Of a stretch of DNA of 64,000 bases, positions 49,811 through 60,574 are shown piece by piece. Position 1 is the first letter of the stretch, and every line of letters starts with the position of its first letter. The notes below the pieces were generated by a model. The model worked only from the letters and a program-made list of their open reading frames with translations. It had not been told where the DNA came from and did no database searches. The stretch lies in assembly GCA_947568835.1 (NCBI GenBank), contig OX387609.1, positions 11,299,660-11,363,659 of the forward strand. The letters run 5' to 3'. The stretch comes from Protonemura montana (lineage: Eukaryota > Arthropoda > Insecta > Plecoptera > Nemouridae). A program made the translations under genes and the position numbers.

Positions 49811-50209
49811 ACCTATTCAATCGTCACTTTTTTTTTGTAGTAAAAACAAAAGTTACCGAAAATATCAAAAAAGTTGTTGACAGCAAATTGTAGTTCACTA
49901 AATTTCTTATGATTATAGAATCATAACAATTGCATGAGATGTAATCAAGATTTTGTAATCAGATTTCAACACTTTTTTGGTACGTTCAAACTTTGTTAAA
50001 AGCTTAAAATTTTAAATGTAAATATTTCACATATAAGTGTTATTAGTGATTTTAAAAGTGACACAATTTTGCTAGCAAGACATAAGTTAAGAATGAAGTG
50101 GGAGGGAACGTGGGAATCTAATGGGCGTTGCGAAATGCGTTTGTATTTTCTTGTTTTAGGATTACTTGGGCAGAGACGGAGCCAATCAGAAATTTTAGCA
50201 ACCGAAGAC

Positions 50210-50583
50210 AGGAAGTAAACACATGAAGGCGCTGGGAGTAAACATTGGAAGGCGCTGGGAGTAAACACATGAAGGCGCTGGGAGTAAACATTGGAAGGCG
50301 CTGGGAGTAAACACATGAAGGCGCTGGGAGTAAACACATGAAGGCGCTGGGAGTAAACACATGAAGGCGCTGGGAGTAAACACATGAAGGCGCTGGGAGT
50401 AAACACATGAAGGCGCTGGGAGTAAACACAGGAAGGCGCTGGGAGTAAACACATGAAGGCGCTGGGAGTAAACACAGGAAGGCGCTGGGAGTAAACACAG
50501 GAAGGCGCTGGGAGTAAACACATGAAGGCGCTGGAAGTAAACACATGAAGGCGCTGGGAGTAAACACATGAAGGCGCTGGTAG
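50210..50583. repeat. 23-bp minisatellite upstream of gene D
   Basis: About 16 copies of a 23-bp unit with core GGCGCTGGGAGTAAACAC followed by ATGAA, AGGAA or ATTGGAA. The array ends about 410 bp before the gene D TATA box. Open frames of 130-180 codons over it are artefacts of the repeat. Confidence 0.95.
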
Positions 50584-50998
50584 TTATAAACAAGGTTGTA
50601 AAAATGTGTTAATTTTATGTTTTTCTCCCATGTTAATGTTATTTTACCACTCATATTGACTGTCGATGGACGTTTATAGCAGTGTATGTCATGTAACTAA
50701 AAGGCGATGAGGACAAAAGTCATGTGACCACCTATCTTTTTCACAAAACCTGTTTTCTATTGTGACTAAAGCTAACTTAACTATAAAATAGCTCTAACTG
50801 ATATAAATTTATAAATAATTTATACTTATGTATGAATTATTACTTTCTGTCTGTTATTTCAACCTATCACATTCAACTGACATAATGTTCGCCTACGAAG
50901 AATAATCTGTGTAAATATTGCCATAGCTAATGGTCGACGATCAGATGGTGAATTTGATACCCAGTCAACTAGCCTGCGCACAACGACTTCCTCTCGGT

Positions 50999-51011
50999 TA
51001 TAAAAAGGCAG
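50999..51011 (+). promoter_or_regulatory. TATA-box core promoter of gene D
   Basis: TATAAAAAGGCAG, 80 bp before the gene D start codon. The same 13 bases with one change stand before gene F. Confidence 0.65.
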
Positions 51012-51078
51012 CCCTACCGTCCCTCCGGATGACTCGGAGCTGGTCGGGGTGAGATCGGTGACACAGCAAACAGTCGCA

Positions 51079-54000
51079 ATGCATGTCCTGGCGCTGTGTT
51101 TTGGAGCCGTGGTTATTGCAAAGGCGGTGGCAGACGTAAGTTTTAATAATAATTTGGTATTTCACAATATAACCACGATGACCCGACGTTCGCCGGGCTA
51201 GTTTGTGTTTGGGAAACTGCACAAATATTCAGTGAATTTAAAAAGGTATTAAAATAAAAGTAAACTTGTCCTTACTCAAGGACACCAGCCAGCTGATCTT
51301 AAATAACCTGAATAGAGCATAGGATCCAGCCAGCTGATCTCAAATAACCTGGATAGAGCAAAGGATCCAGCCAGCTGATCTCAAATAACCTGGATAGAGC
51401 ATAGGATCCAGCCAGCTGATCTCAATTAACCTGAAAGAGCATGGGATCCAGCCAGCTGATCTTAATTAACCTGAATAGAGCATAGGATCCAGCCAGCTGA
51501 TCTCAAATAATCTGGATAGAGCATAGGATCCAGCCAGCTGATCTCAAATAACCTGGATCGAGCATAGGATCCAGCCAGCTGATCTCAAATAACCTGGATA
51601 GAGCATAGGATCCAGCTAGCTGATCTTAAATAACCTGAATAGAGCATAGGATCCAGCCAGCTGATCTCAAATAACCTGGATAGAGCATAGGATCCAGCCA
51701 GCTGATCTTAAATAACCTGGATAGAGCATAGAATCCAGCCAGCTGATCTCAAATAACCTGGATAGAGAATAGGGTGCAGTCAGCTGATCTCAAATAATTT
51801 GGACAGACTGTTTTATCCAACCAGCTGGTAAAATTCAAGTTCAAGTAATTATTGGCAACAGGTAGGAGTCCCTACGCCCGAGCTGTCCCTGTGCTTTCAA
51901 TGCCAATTTTAGAAAATTTGAAACAAGTTTTCAAACAATTTTGAAAGTTTTAGTGGTGAAAAAAAAACGCTTTAGAAGGAAACAATCTACATAGCACGGG
52001 CTCATCGAGAGAATTAAAAATCAGGTAGTTTCAAAATAGCGGCTTTGGCTTCAAAGTATTTGAAACCTTTGTCTAGATTAAATGTTTAAAGTGTTGTGGG
52101 GTTTTCGAGTTGGGTTTTATTCTTTTTATCGTTGCCGGTAATACATTATTTTGCACTGGCCAAATGTTTACTTGAAAAATTTGCAAAAAAAACTGTCCAC
52201 ATATCTACATACGAAAATATTCGATATAGTTTAGTTTTGAAACTCTTAATAGCTCTGTAAAGATTAGTAACGTGACAATGTCTGAAAACTACTTGACCTT
52301 GTGTGCCCGCCGCAGAGCAGCAACCAGTTCGCCCAAGTGCTGTCTTTCTTCAACTGTCCCGACCACCCAGACCTACCCAACATGTTCAACGAGACTGGAT
52401 CACGCCGGGACTACACCACGGAGGATTTCTTTGTGTCCGGCGTCCTGCAGCTTACACAGCCCATTGAAAACGGCACGAAGGTGAGTTTTCAAGGTGTACA
52501 CCGAACGGTTTGGCGTGTTGGTAACACTGGTTCTCATGAGATCACCGAAGTTAAGCTTCACTGCGCTGAGTCAGGTATTGGATAGATGACCATCATACAC
52601 ATGACCAGTTCTGTTCGGGAGAGAGGTCGGAAGGATGAAAGTTAGTACAGCAACTTCATTCGCCTTGTTTATCAACCTCTCGACATCATGGATTTTTGGA
52701 GGACTCCTGCTGTACGCGTTGTACCGTCCATCGGAAGGGACGTTAAGCCGGTGGTCCCCTTGGTGCTCTTTGGCAGGAGTAGGCTTCTTGCCAAACACTA
52801 AACACTGGGTTTCCCCTCCTCCCTTCTAGGCTAGGCTAGGTAAGGTTAAGTTAGGTTAGGCTAGGGATTGGCTTACTAAAGTATCATTAGTGTCACAACT
52901 CACCAGTACCATTCACCTTGTCATTTTTAATATCCTACTGTGTATTAAACCTTAAAGTAATGCCTAACATCTATCAGCTTAGGTTGGAATCAGTTATTGA
53001 TCAACAGTCCAGGAATTGATGCTTTTTAGACTCATGTCAACTTGATTTATCCTTAGAACCGGCTTTAACAAAAACCATTTGAAATGGGTTTTGAATGCTA
53101 AGTAAAGGACAACAAAATTTCCCGACGTTATGTAACATGTCCTAAGTTAATTGTACGCGTTACAAAACGTCGAAAAATTTAAATGTCCTTTACTAAGCAT
53201 TCAAAACAAATTTCAAATAGTTTTTCTTATTCCAGTGATTATTTAACTTAGGGATGATAGTTATTTTTTTTTTAAATTATAACTAACCTCTTTGAATGTA
53301 ATTTCAGCTTTACGTCACGATCAGCAAGTGCGTCGACGGCGAGAACTCGGACTCCTGCAAGCCGCGACTTGAGGTCATCGAGTTAGACTTTTGTAGGCAT
53401 ATGGGCGACGAGGACAAGGTTTGGTCACCAGTCTTCAAGAAGATCAAGGACTTCTACCCCGACTGTCCCGTGCCGGCAGTAAGTTAAACTGTTACCACGT
53501 TACATTATATTGATTTGTTGTGTTTAACGGCGTATTGTTTTAAGGATGGGCACTGTGGCACAGGTCTAATGGCGTTGGTGAATGAGTGGTGAAACAGAAT
53601 GGATAGGTGGGTCAACCCCTTGTAGGCGGCTCCACTTTTTAGTGCTCTCGCGAAGGAGAAAGTTTGAGGGCGACGGACATTCCGTGGAATTTGAGCCCTC
53701 TGGATTGCTAACATCAAGAAGACAGCAGAATAAAGCATGGTTTTAAAATGTCAGCATAGTTTCAGAAAACAGACCTAACGCAAAATGTTGTGATTGATGC
53801 GTGGTCAGTTTTCCAAGACTTTTAGTTAAATAGTTTTGGAACATTCATATGCTTTTACAATATTTCAAGTGTTCGACTGAGCATATGAAACTGCCCCGGT
53901 GCAACTTTCACGTGTTCGACTGGGCATGTGACTCTGTCCCAGTGCAACTTTCACGTGTTCGACTGGTCATGTGACTCTGTCCCAGTGCAACTTTCACGTG

Positions 54001-54683
54001 TTCGACTGGGCATGTGACTCTGTCCCAGTGCAACTTTCACGTGTTCGACTGGGCATGTGACTCTGTCCCAGTGCAACTTTCACGTGTTCGACTGGGCATG
54101 TGACTCTTCCCAAGTGGAACTTTCCCGTGTTCGACTGGGCATGTGACTCTGCCCCAGTGCAACTTTCACGTGTTCGACTGGGCATGTGACTCTGCCCCAG
54201 TGCAACTTTCACGTGTTCGAATGGGCATGTGACTCTGCCCCAGTGCAACTTTCACGTGTTCGACTGAGCATGTGACTCTGCCCCAGTGCAACTTTCACGT
54301 GTTCGACTGAGCATGTGACTCTGCCCCAGTGTAACTTTTCCGTGTTCGACTGGGCATTTGACTCTGCCCCAGTGCAATAAGACGTGACGTCGTCGGGCAA
54401 GTTTAAAACTCGCCCTGGAGCAGCCCAGTCTATCACTTTATTTAATAAACTCGTTTATTTCCAGGGTAACTACTTGTTGGACGACGGCCTCATATCGATG
54501 TCCGAATTGGAGACTCTGAAAACATCGAACGGGATCTACGAGATCAAATTGCTCTTCACGTACATGGACCAACCACAGTTGTGTGTTATCTCGAAAGGAA
54601 ACTTACGCACTGTCAGGAGAAAGAGGAAACCTGCCAGGAAGCCGACAAACGTTGAAAACGCTTTCAGGAGGTCGTTGACTTAA
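51079..54683 (+). CDS. Secreted six-cysteine protein D, tentative MD-2-like/DUF1091-like
   Basis: Four exons, all joined in phase 0: 51079-51135, 52316-52480, 53308-53478, 54465-54683; 203 aa. Exon 1 is a clean signal peptide (MHVLALCFGAVVIAKAVAD). The mature part has six cysteines, all with counterparts in gene E: FFNC in exon 2, ISKC, SDSC, ELDFC and PDCP in exon 3, QLCV in exon 4. The order W-S-P, C-P, G-N-Y, then a beta-rich YEIKLLFTY recalls insect DUF1091 and MD-2-related proteins, which bind lipids in a beta-cup; that link is my inference and not certain. Two N-glycosylation sites (NETG, NGTK). The C-terminus is very basic (VRRKRKPARKP). ATTAAA at 54818-54823 may be the polyadenylation signal. 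Introns hold a 41-bp minisatellite, a 5S-SINE, an inverted Penelope-type repeat and a 43-bp minisatellite. Confidence 0.78.
51285..51800. repeat. 41-bp minisatellite, gene D intron 1
   Basis: About 12-13 copies of a 41-bp unit containing GGATCCAGCCAGCTGATCT and AATAACCTGGATAGAGCATA. Copies differ by single bases, with T/C alternation after GATCT. Confidence 0.95.
52500..52835 (+). repeat. 5S rRNA-derived SINE, gene D intron 2
   Basis: Starts CCGAACGGTTTGGCGTGTTGG, then GATCACCGAAGTTAAGC, which matches the 5S rRNA core, and TATTGGATAGATGACCATC. The body is as in the other copies; the 3' tail is missing. Confidence 0.8.
53020..53240. repeat. Inverted pair of Penelope-type terminal repeats, gene D intron 2
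   Basis: Left arm (about 53025-53138, minus sense) and right arm (about 53145-53240, plus sense) are both copies of the sequence at 32640-32765: AACGTCG, then CCTTTAC..AGCATTCAAAAC. The arms meet head to head around AACATGTCCTAAGTTAATTG, so the intron transcript could fold into a long, imperfect hairpin. Confidence 0.7.
53865..54376. repeat. 43-bp minisatellite, gene D intron 3
   Basis: About 12 copies of a 43-bp unit with TTTCACGTGTTCGACTGGGC and ATGTGACTCTGCCCCAGTGC. Most units carry the CACGTG E-box. It ends about 90 bp before exon 4. Confidence 0.95.
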
Positions 54684-54689
54684 AGTCAG

Positions 54690-55627
54690 GCGTCCTTCAG
54701 AAGAGAGGGATAATCCTAACAACATACAACGAAGTCGTCTTGTTTTGTTCTTTGAATGTGGCCGAACCCGATTGTTGTAATATTTTAGATAAACTTGTTA
54801 AAAAAGTGATTGGAAATATTAAAGCACTTGTAACTTGTTTAAGCAAACACGTAACCTTGTTTTCTTGGGTAAAACTAGGTGCTAAATTGCATCAGAGACG
54901 ACCTAAGGTGACGTTTTTCAATTTCGGTGACATGACCTATTAGAATACACAGGGACATTTTGGACCCCTGGCGCCTAGTGCATTACACTACTTGAAAAAA
55001 AAAGTGGCCCATAAGAATAACACAGAGGCATTTTTCAACCCCTAGCACCTAGTTCATTGGACTGCTTGGAAAAACATGGCCTAAAAGAATAACACATACA
55101 CCTTTGCTCCAACCCCTAGCACCTAGTACATTGGAATGCTTGGATAAATATCTATTATTTGTATAAAATTCGTTGATCATCTAAAAACATTGACAAAAGA
55201 AACGTTGAATTATCAAATTAATCTCAAAAAGCGCAGCAAGTTGACCAAATCAATGTGTGAGGTTTTGAGTGAATTCCAGTATTATTTACACGTTGATAAG
55301 GAGATACGGCAAAGAACGCGACCCTCGCTAGCATGTCAGTATCGCCGAATTGGTGATAACTCTCATAATCAGAATCAAACGTCACTCGGAATGGTAATTA
55401 TGTTGACATAAATTATAACTCATGAGAATGCACGTTTGAACTATATAATTTTAAACTGACAGAACCTTTGCCTGACAATTTACAAGACCTGGTAATACCT
55501 GATATATTGGTGTGATTGGTGATTAATAAACCACCTACAAGACTCGATAACGATCGTCTAAATTACCCTTATTACCCTGCCATTGCGTGCCTTGTGTTTC
55601 AAAGATAGTGTCTTCGTCTGGTCGTGG
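54690..55627. other. Spacer between genes D and E
   Basis: Gene D 3' region, then about three loose copies of a roughly 75-bp repeat (CCCCTAGCACCTAGT core at about 54961, 55038 and 55112). The rest shows no gene or element that I recognise; the small open frame at 55190-55411 has no supporting feature. Confidence 0.5.
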
Positions 55628-55635
55628 TATATAAA
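55628..55635 (+). promoter_or_regulatory. TATA box of gene E
   Basis: TATATAAA, 59 bp before the gene E start codon. Confidence 0.6.
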
Positions 55636-55686
55636 TGTAAGTCCACCGACCAGGCACCGAAGAACGGTGTCACGTCACGTCTGAAG

Positions 55687-57603
55687 ATGCGTTTCTTGAC
55701 ACTTCTTGTTGGCGCAGCGCTGATTTCGACCGCGGTGGCTGATGGTGTGAGTACAGTAACAGTTTTATCTTACTGGTTTGAAATGTGTTCAATGCTTCTC
55801 TTGAGGCAAGTTTAGACTCATCTTTTGACTAAACGGTGCAGAAAGTCCTATGAAGATTCAAAGTTAGGTTAATTATTTTTCTCTTAATTTTTTCGTCACG
55901 TGATTAAAAAAAAAAAACTTCCAAAGTTCCACTTTTAAATCAAACTCAGTGAAGTTCACGAGTTCAAAGTAAATAAATTTTCCAAAAAAAGTATTCTTGA
56001 ACAGAATAATTTGATCCTTTATCTTGATAATAAATCATAAATTCTTCAAAGGTGCTGCCACGACAACTTTGATCTGTTTTTTTAGTCTTGTTTTGGATGT
56101 TTTAATTTTTATCGATAAAATGCGTGCTAATTTAAAAAAATCTGTGTATTTCTCCAGATGAGCAACCTGACCGTGGAAACCAAATGGGTTGACAATTGTT
56201 ATAATTACAAAAATGTGCCCAACTACCTTGATGAAGTGACAACACGACTGGATCCTTTTAGTAAGGAAGCTTTTATTTCCGGTCCAGTTGTTATAACTAA
56301 AGAAGTCGTCGCAGGTGAAACCTCAGTAAGTTGGTGACCAGAGATTGGATTGTTTGATTGGCATGTTTTGCGATGTATTCTTATGTTAACGTGTCCTGTG
56401 ACACTGGTCTTATAACGTCGATAAATAAGCTGATTGTCCGATCTTAATGAGAAGCCACTCTTAAGCTTAGTATAAGCTTGGCAAAAACAACTAACCTCTC
56501 TCCCAAACAGAACTGGCCATGTGTGTGATGGTCACCCATCCAATACCTGACTCAGCGCAGTGTTGCTTAACTTTCATCCCTCCAACCTCTCTCCCAAACA
56601 GAACTGGCCATGTGTATGGTGGTCTCCTGTCTAATACCTGACCCAGCGCAGTGTTGCTAAACTTTGGTGATCACACGAGGACCTGTGTTTCCTACACGCC
56701 AAACCGTTCGGTGGTCACCCATCCAATATCTCACCCATGCGTAGTGTTGCTTAGCTTCGGTGCTCTCACGAGGACCTGTGTTTCCAACACGCCGAACCGT
56801 TCGGTGGTCACCCATCCAATATCTCACCCATGCGTAGTGTTGCTTAGCTTCGGTGCTCTCACGAGGACCTGTGTTTCCAACACGCCAAACCGTTCGGTTG
56901 ACCAGTAAATGCTTTGGTATCATAATAAGTACTCACCTCAGCACCAAACGTCTCGAGGAAATCCTAACCTGTCTTTTATCCTCTAGGTGAGTATGAAAAT
57001 ACTGAAATGCTTAAGCGAAAACTCCGATTCTTGTGGTACTTTTACAAAGTTTGGTGATGACGATTTTTGCGACCTCATCGCGGACAAGAACCAGTTGTGG
57101 TCGCCGATCATCGAGAAAATGAATGACTTCGACCCCAAGTGCCCCATACTTCCAGTGAGTGACGCCTTGCTAGTAGCTAACATGTGGTATCGTTTAGAAG
57201 TCCCAAGAACGTGTCGAAAAGAGACCTTTGGTTGGCACTGCTTGTTGAAATATTTTGTTGATAATGGCAAGAGTTCAGTGGTCACCCAACTCATACCAGA
57301 TCCAGAGCAGTGTTGCTTAACTTCGGTGATCTCGTGACTTACTGTTTGGTCTATTGATTTTTACAGGGAGAATACAACGTGAACGATGCTTTGGTAGACA
57401 TGTCGGTTATTCTGAATTCTGGGGCCAACATCGGTCTTTACCGGCTCCAGCTTCAATTTATGTATCAAAACGAAATGCAAATGTGTGTCGAAGCCTCGGG
57501 CGAAGTTAAGAGGAGGAGGAGGGTAAAGAAAAGGCCGGCAAAAGAGCCAGTTCCTGCCAAAAAGATTTCAGGAGGTAATCGACTTGAAGCAGGACGCCAT
57601 TGA
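55687..57603 (+). CDS. Secreted six-cysteine protein E, paralogue of D
   Basis: Four exons in phase 0 with the same layout as D: 55687-55746, 56158-56325, 56987-57154, 57367-57603; 210 aa. The signal peptide is MRFLTLLVGAALISTAVADG. The six cysteines (DNC, LKC, DSC, DFC, PKCP, MCV) line up with those of D, as do W-S-P, G-E-Y and LYRLQLQF. Overall residue identity to D looks low outside these points, so the duplication is old. A basic tail is again present (KRRRRVKKRPAKEP). The last residues are read in a different frame from D: both genes keep TTCAGGAGGT-like DNA there, but D reads it as FRR and E as SGG. One glycosylation site (NLTV). Function inferred as in D; lipid-binding or immune roles are possible but unproven. 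Confidence 0.77.
56492..56900 (-). repeat. 5S-SINE head multimer, gene E intron 2
   Basis: Several successive 5S-like heads in minus orientation (GTGTTGCTTAACTT.., GTGTTGCTTAGCTTCGGTGCTCTCACGAGG), two of them nearly identical (about 56710-56800 and 56803-56893), with hardly any SINE body. This is a tandem amplification of the promoter part. Confidence 0.75.
57268..57345 (-). repeat. 5S-SINE head fragment, gene E intron 3
   Basis: Minus-strand piece with GTGGTCACCCAACTCATACC and GTGTTGCTTAACTTCGGTGA, again only the 5S-like part. It lies about 20 bp before the exon 4 acceptor. Confidence 0.7.
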
Positions 57604-57719
57604 AGAAGAAAGTTGAACACTTAAGCCCCAGAGATCTTTGTTCGTATTGTGTTACAGAAATCTAAATCACTTATCGATAATGTTGATCAGCTAATAATGT
57701 TGTGTTTTGTTTGTCAGAA

Positions 57720-57725
57720 ATTAAA
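57720..57725 (+). terminator. Possible polyadenylation signal of gene E
   Basis: ATTAAA about 120 bp after the gene E stop codon. Confidence 0.35.
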
Positions 57726-58065
57726 AATTTTACGTTAACAATTAAGTCAATTTCTGGAGGGTCATGAACCCATCTGTAAGTGCATACCAATGTAGGCAAT
57801 ATGAAAGCACACTTATTTTCGAAATACTCAAATATTTCTAAAAAGTTAAACTTCGTCGCTAATCAGCAAATGAATTGCAAGCGTTTGCAATTTAAATAAG
57901 ATTTCATTCGAATACAGCAACGAATCCAACGTCAAATTGGAGTTACTCGAGATTGACAGGCTGTGACGTGGTATAGCGTCACTAGAATCAGAGTGACTGT
58001 GAGTATTCACAGCCTAATGGTTCTACTCCTTGGAGATCCGTCATTCTCATCAAATACACTAAAAT

Positions 58066-58170
58066 CGTCTCAAAAAGTCAGTGCCCAAGTAGCTCAATGG
58101 TTTAGAGCAACACCCGCGAAAGGTGGATATCGGGTTTCGAGTCCCCGTTTGGGCATCAATTTTTGAGACG
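58066..58170 (+). repeat. tRNA-like element inside a perfect 11-bp inverted repeat
   Basis: Positions 58083-58155 form a 73-nt tRNA-like fold: acceptor GCCCAAG pairs with TTTGGGC, the D arm is GCTC/GAGC, and the T arm contains GGTTTCGAGTCCC. The anticodon arm is poor: base 33 is not T, and only four of five stem pairs form. So this is probably a SINE head or tRNA relic. It is enclosed by CGTCTCAAAAA (58066-58076) and TTTTTGAGACG (58160-58170). A (TAA)n tract follows at 58185. Confidence 0.6.
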
Positions 58171-58199
58171 GTTGCAGTGTTCATAATAATAATAATATT

Positions 58200-59040
58200 A
58201 TAAATATTTTTGAAGTGATTTTTAGTTTTTTATTTTGTAGCGTTTTAAAGTTTGTTTAGTTTTATTTTTAACTTTTTATTTTGTTACGTTCGTTCTGACT
58301 GGCGGCAGCTATAACAGGCCTGCACACATAACATCTGTTTGTTGTTTGGTTCGCAGCTAGGTTGCGAGCTGCCACTAGCAACCACCCCATTTTCAATTTT
58401 TAATGCTTTAGATTATTGCTGAATCATTATGAATTGTTCGATATTGCGTAAAAAAGGGCTGTCAGGGATAAAGATGCATGAAGTATTCGCACGATCAACT
58501 ATGATACTGCGTTCGTTCGTTTAAATCAACGCCATTTAAATTAGCTGAGATTGAAATTCTCACAAATTCTCACAAAAGGGGCAGGATTTCCAGGCCGAGT
58601 CAAAATTTACCTTCTCATCTCACCGGGACTAAAGACTGAACAAAATGTGCAGCCATACCGAGATACGAACTGAGCTACGCGGCCACACAGATTCCAGCTT
58701 CCCTAAACTATTTGTTTTGTTACCTTAAATGACATAGAGAAGAATTTGGACCTGTCACGTGTCTGGCATCCGCTAGTTACCATCGACAAGTTCAACAGGT
58801 CAACAAAGTTAAGTACACCCATATGATCTATTTCTAAATGCAAGCAGCAGCATTGCCGTAACCTATCTTCTTGTTTGCACGGCAAATTGTTATTTATTTC
58901 GCTTGATTGATTATTGAATGGGTTCAACGACGCACTGTTTAGACAACTGGTCCTGCTGCACTGGTCGAACGGCGTCGGTAAATGAGCAGATAATTATGAA
59001 GATGATGATGAACCTAACATAGGCTAAAAGGGAGGAGGGA
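58200..59040. other. Spacer without recognisable genes
   Basis: AT-rich sequence, then a minus-strand tRNA-like start (GCGTAGCTCAGTTCG near 58680) without a clear B box. Nothing else recognised. Confidence 0.4.
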
Positions 59041-59350
59041 AAACCCGGTGCCGGCACTTAGTCAACTCCTGTGGAATAACACCAAGGGGACCATCGGCTT
59101 AACGTTCCTCCCGAAGGACGGTACAATGCGAACAACAGGATTCCTCCACAAACCCATGCTGTCGAGAGGTTGATAAGCAAGGCGAGTGAAGTTGCTGTAC
59201 TGACTTTCATACCTCCAACCTCTCTCCCGAACAGAACTGGTCATGTGTATGATGGTCACCCATCCAATACCTGACCCAGCGTAGTGTTGCTTAACTGCGG
59301 TGATCTCACGAGAACCGGTGTTTCCAACATGCCAAACCGTTCGGTGATCT
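59040..59350 (-). repeat. 5S rRNA-derived SINE, intergenic
   Basis: Minus-strand copy. The head near 59350 reads CCGAACGGTTTGGCATGTTGG and then the 5S-like core; the body runs down to the CCGGTGCCGGCACTTAG end. Confidence 0.8.
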
Positions 59351-59715
59351 CGCTTGTGGGAATCAGGTGGGGTAGTCAGCCCACTGTGATTGTCAGATTT
59401 CTTGTAAATGGCTCTTACGTTGCCAAAAACTATTCGTTTGGAAGTAAAAAAAAAACAAAAAAAAAACAACAACAACAACAACAATCAGACAGTGACCATT
59501 AGAAAACAGTTGATTTTGCATTTGTTGGCATTGTGTTATATGGTTTCTTTATCCGTTTAGTTGCATCTTTAAAAAGTAGTGGTTTAAACTCGTTCCCGTT
59601 TAGTGCTCCTACACCAAAACAGGGTTTTCTTTGAGTTATTCTAGCATCACATTTAAGATCTTCGAGAGTCACCAAAGTCTATGACAGATCTCCAAGACAT
59701 AGCAGTGTGACTTAC

Positions 59716-59820
59716 TTCAGTGGCCAGCTGCGTGCAGAAGTAACAGTAGAGACCGAACTCGCCGACGCAGACAATGCCGATGCATACCATGTTTATCATC
59801 ATTATGCTCAGGTGGTCGCT
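59716..59820 (-). pseudogene. Orphan odorant receptor exon 8
   Basis: A 105-bp exon with intact AG acceptor and GT donor, encoding SDHLSIMMINMVCIGIVC plus GEFGLYCYFCTQLATE (TM6). It is closest to gene B exon 8. No exon 9 or 10 follows and no exon 7 precedes it. It lies about 10 kb outside the cluster, so it is a dispersed fragment. Confidence 0.85.
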
Positions 59821-59984
59821 CTGCAAAAACAGAATCAATGTCGTCATCTACCTTTGTCAACCACAATGAGACAGAATAGGCTACGAAAAAAAAAAGCTAG
59901 ATGCTGTCGAAGGTACAGTCCATTCAAAAGGTTTCATGGTTGAAAGCACAACTAAAGACTAATTGTATTGGAATTAGAATCGCT

Positions 59985-60320
59985 TAGATCGGGTTTTACC
60001 AAAATGTTCAACTATAAGTTGGATCTCTAGCTCACAGAAACATTTGAATTTCACTGCATGTGATTGGAAGTCGTCATGGCAACAGTTTCAACAAAATGTT
60101 TAACTATAAGTTGGATTTCTAGCTCACAGAAACATTTGAATTGCACTGCATGTGATTGGAAGTCGTCATGGCAACAGTTTCAACAAAATGTTCAACTATA
60201 AGTTGGATCTCTAGCTCACAGAAACATCTGAATTGCTCTGCATGTGATTGGAAGTCGTCATGGCAATAGTTTCAACTAACACTTCAACAAGGAGACGAGA
60301 TTTTGATAAAACCGGACATA
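59985..60320. repeat. 92-bp unit repeated three times, related to receptor intron 5
   Basis: Three copies with a 92-bp period (from about 60001, 60093 and 60185), each with CTATAAGTTGGAT, CTAGCTCACAGAAACAT and GATTGGAAGTCGTCATGGCAA. The reverse complement matches intron 5 of genes A (about 7790-7915) and B (about 27590-27730), where it occurs once. Either a rearranged receptor fragment or a dispersed element. Confidence 0.75.
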
Positions 60321-60574
60321 AATGCATGGTCAAAAAAATTGCCAAAAACGTTAAATTGCAAAAAAAAATACTGGGGAAAAAATGCCAAAATGTATCGCAA
60401 GTTACTTTGCCAAAATCAAAAGTATCAATATAGTATAGCGACCATAATAATCAAAGATAGGTCAAAATAACAGCAAAAAACGTGGTTAAATAATGGCCAT
60501 AAGACCTGAAGCATATGAAACCTTCTCTAAACATTCTTTAAACCTACTCCAAACCTGTTCCAGAACCTTCTCCG

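Noticed and set aside
49996-50654. Open frames of 130-180 codons over the 23-bp array
   Set aside because: Repeat artefact in all minus-strand frames, with no start context and no conservation.
52835-52870. Telomere-like TTAGG repeats
   Set aside because: Only a short degenerate mix of TTAGG and CTAGG, at the broken end of a SINE; too little to call telomeric.
58083-58155. Functional tRNA gene
   Set aside because: The anticodon arm is defective (base 33 is not T, one stem mismatch), so a tRNA-derived element is more likely.
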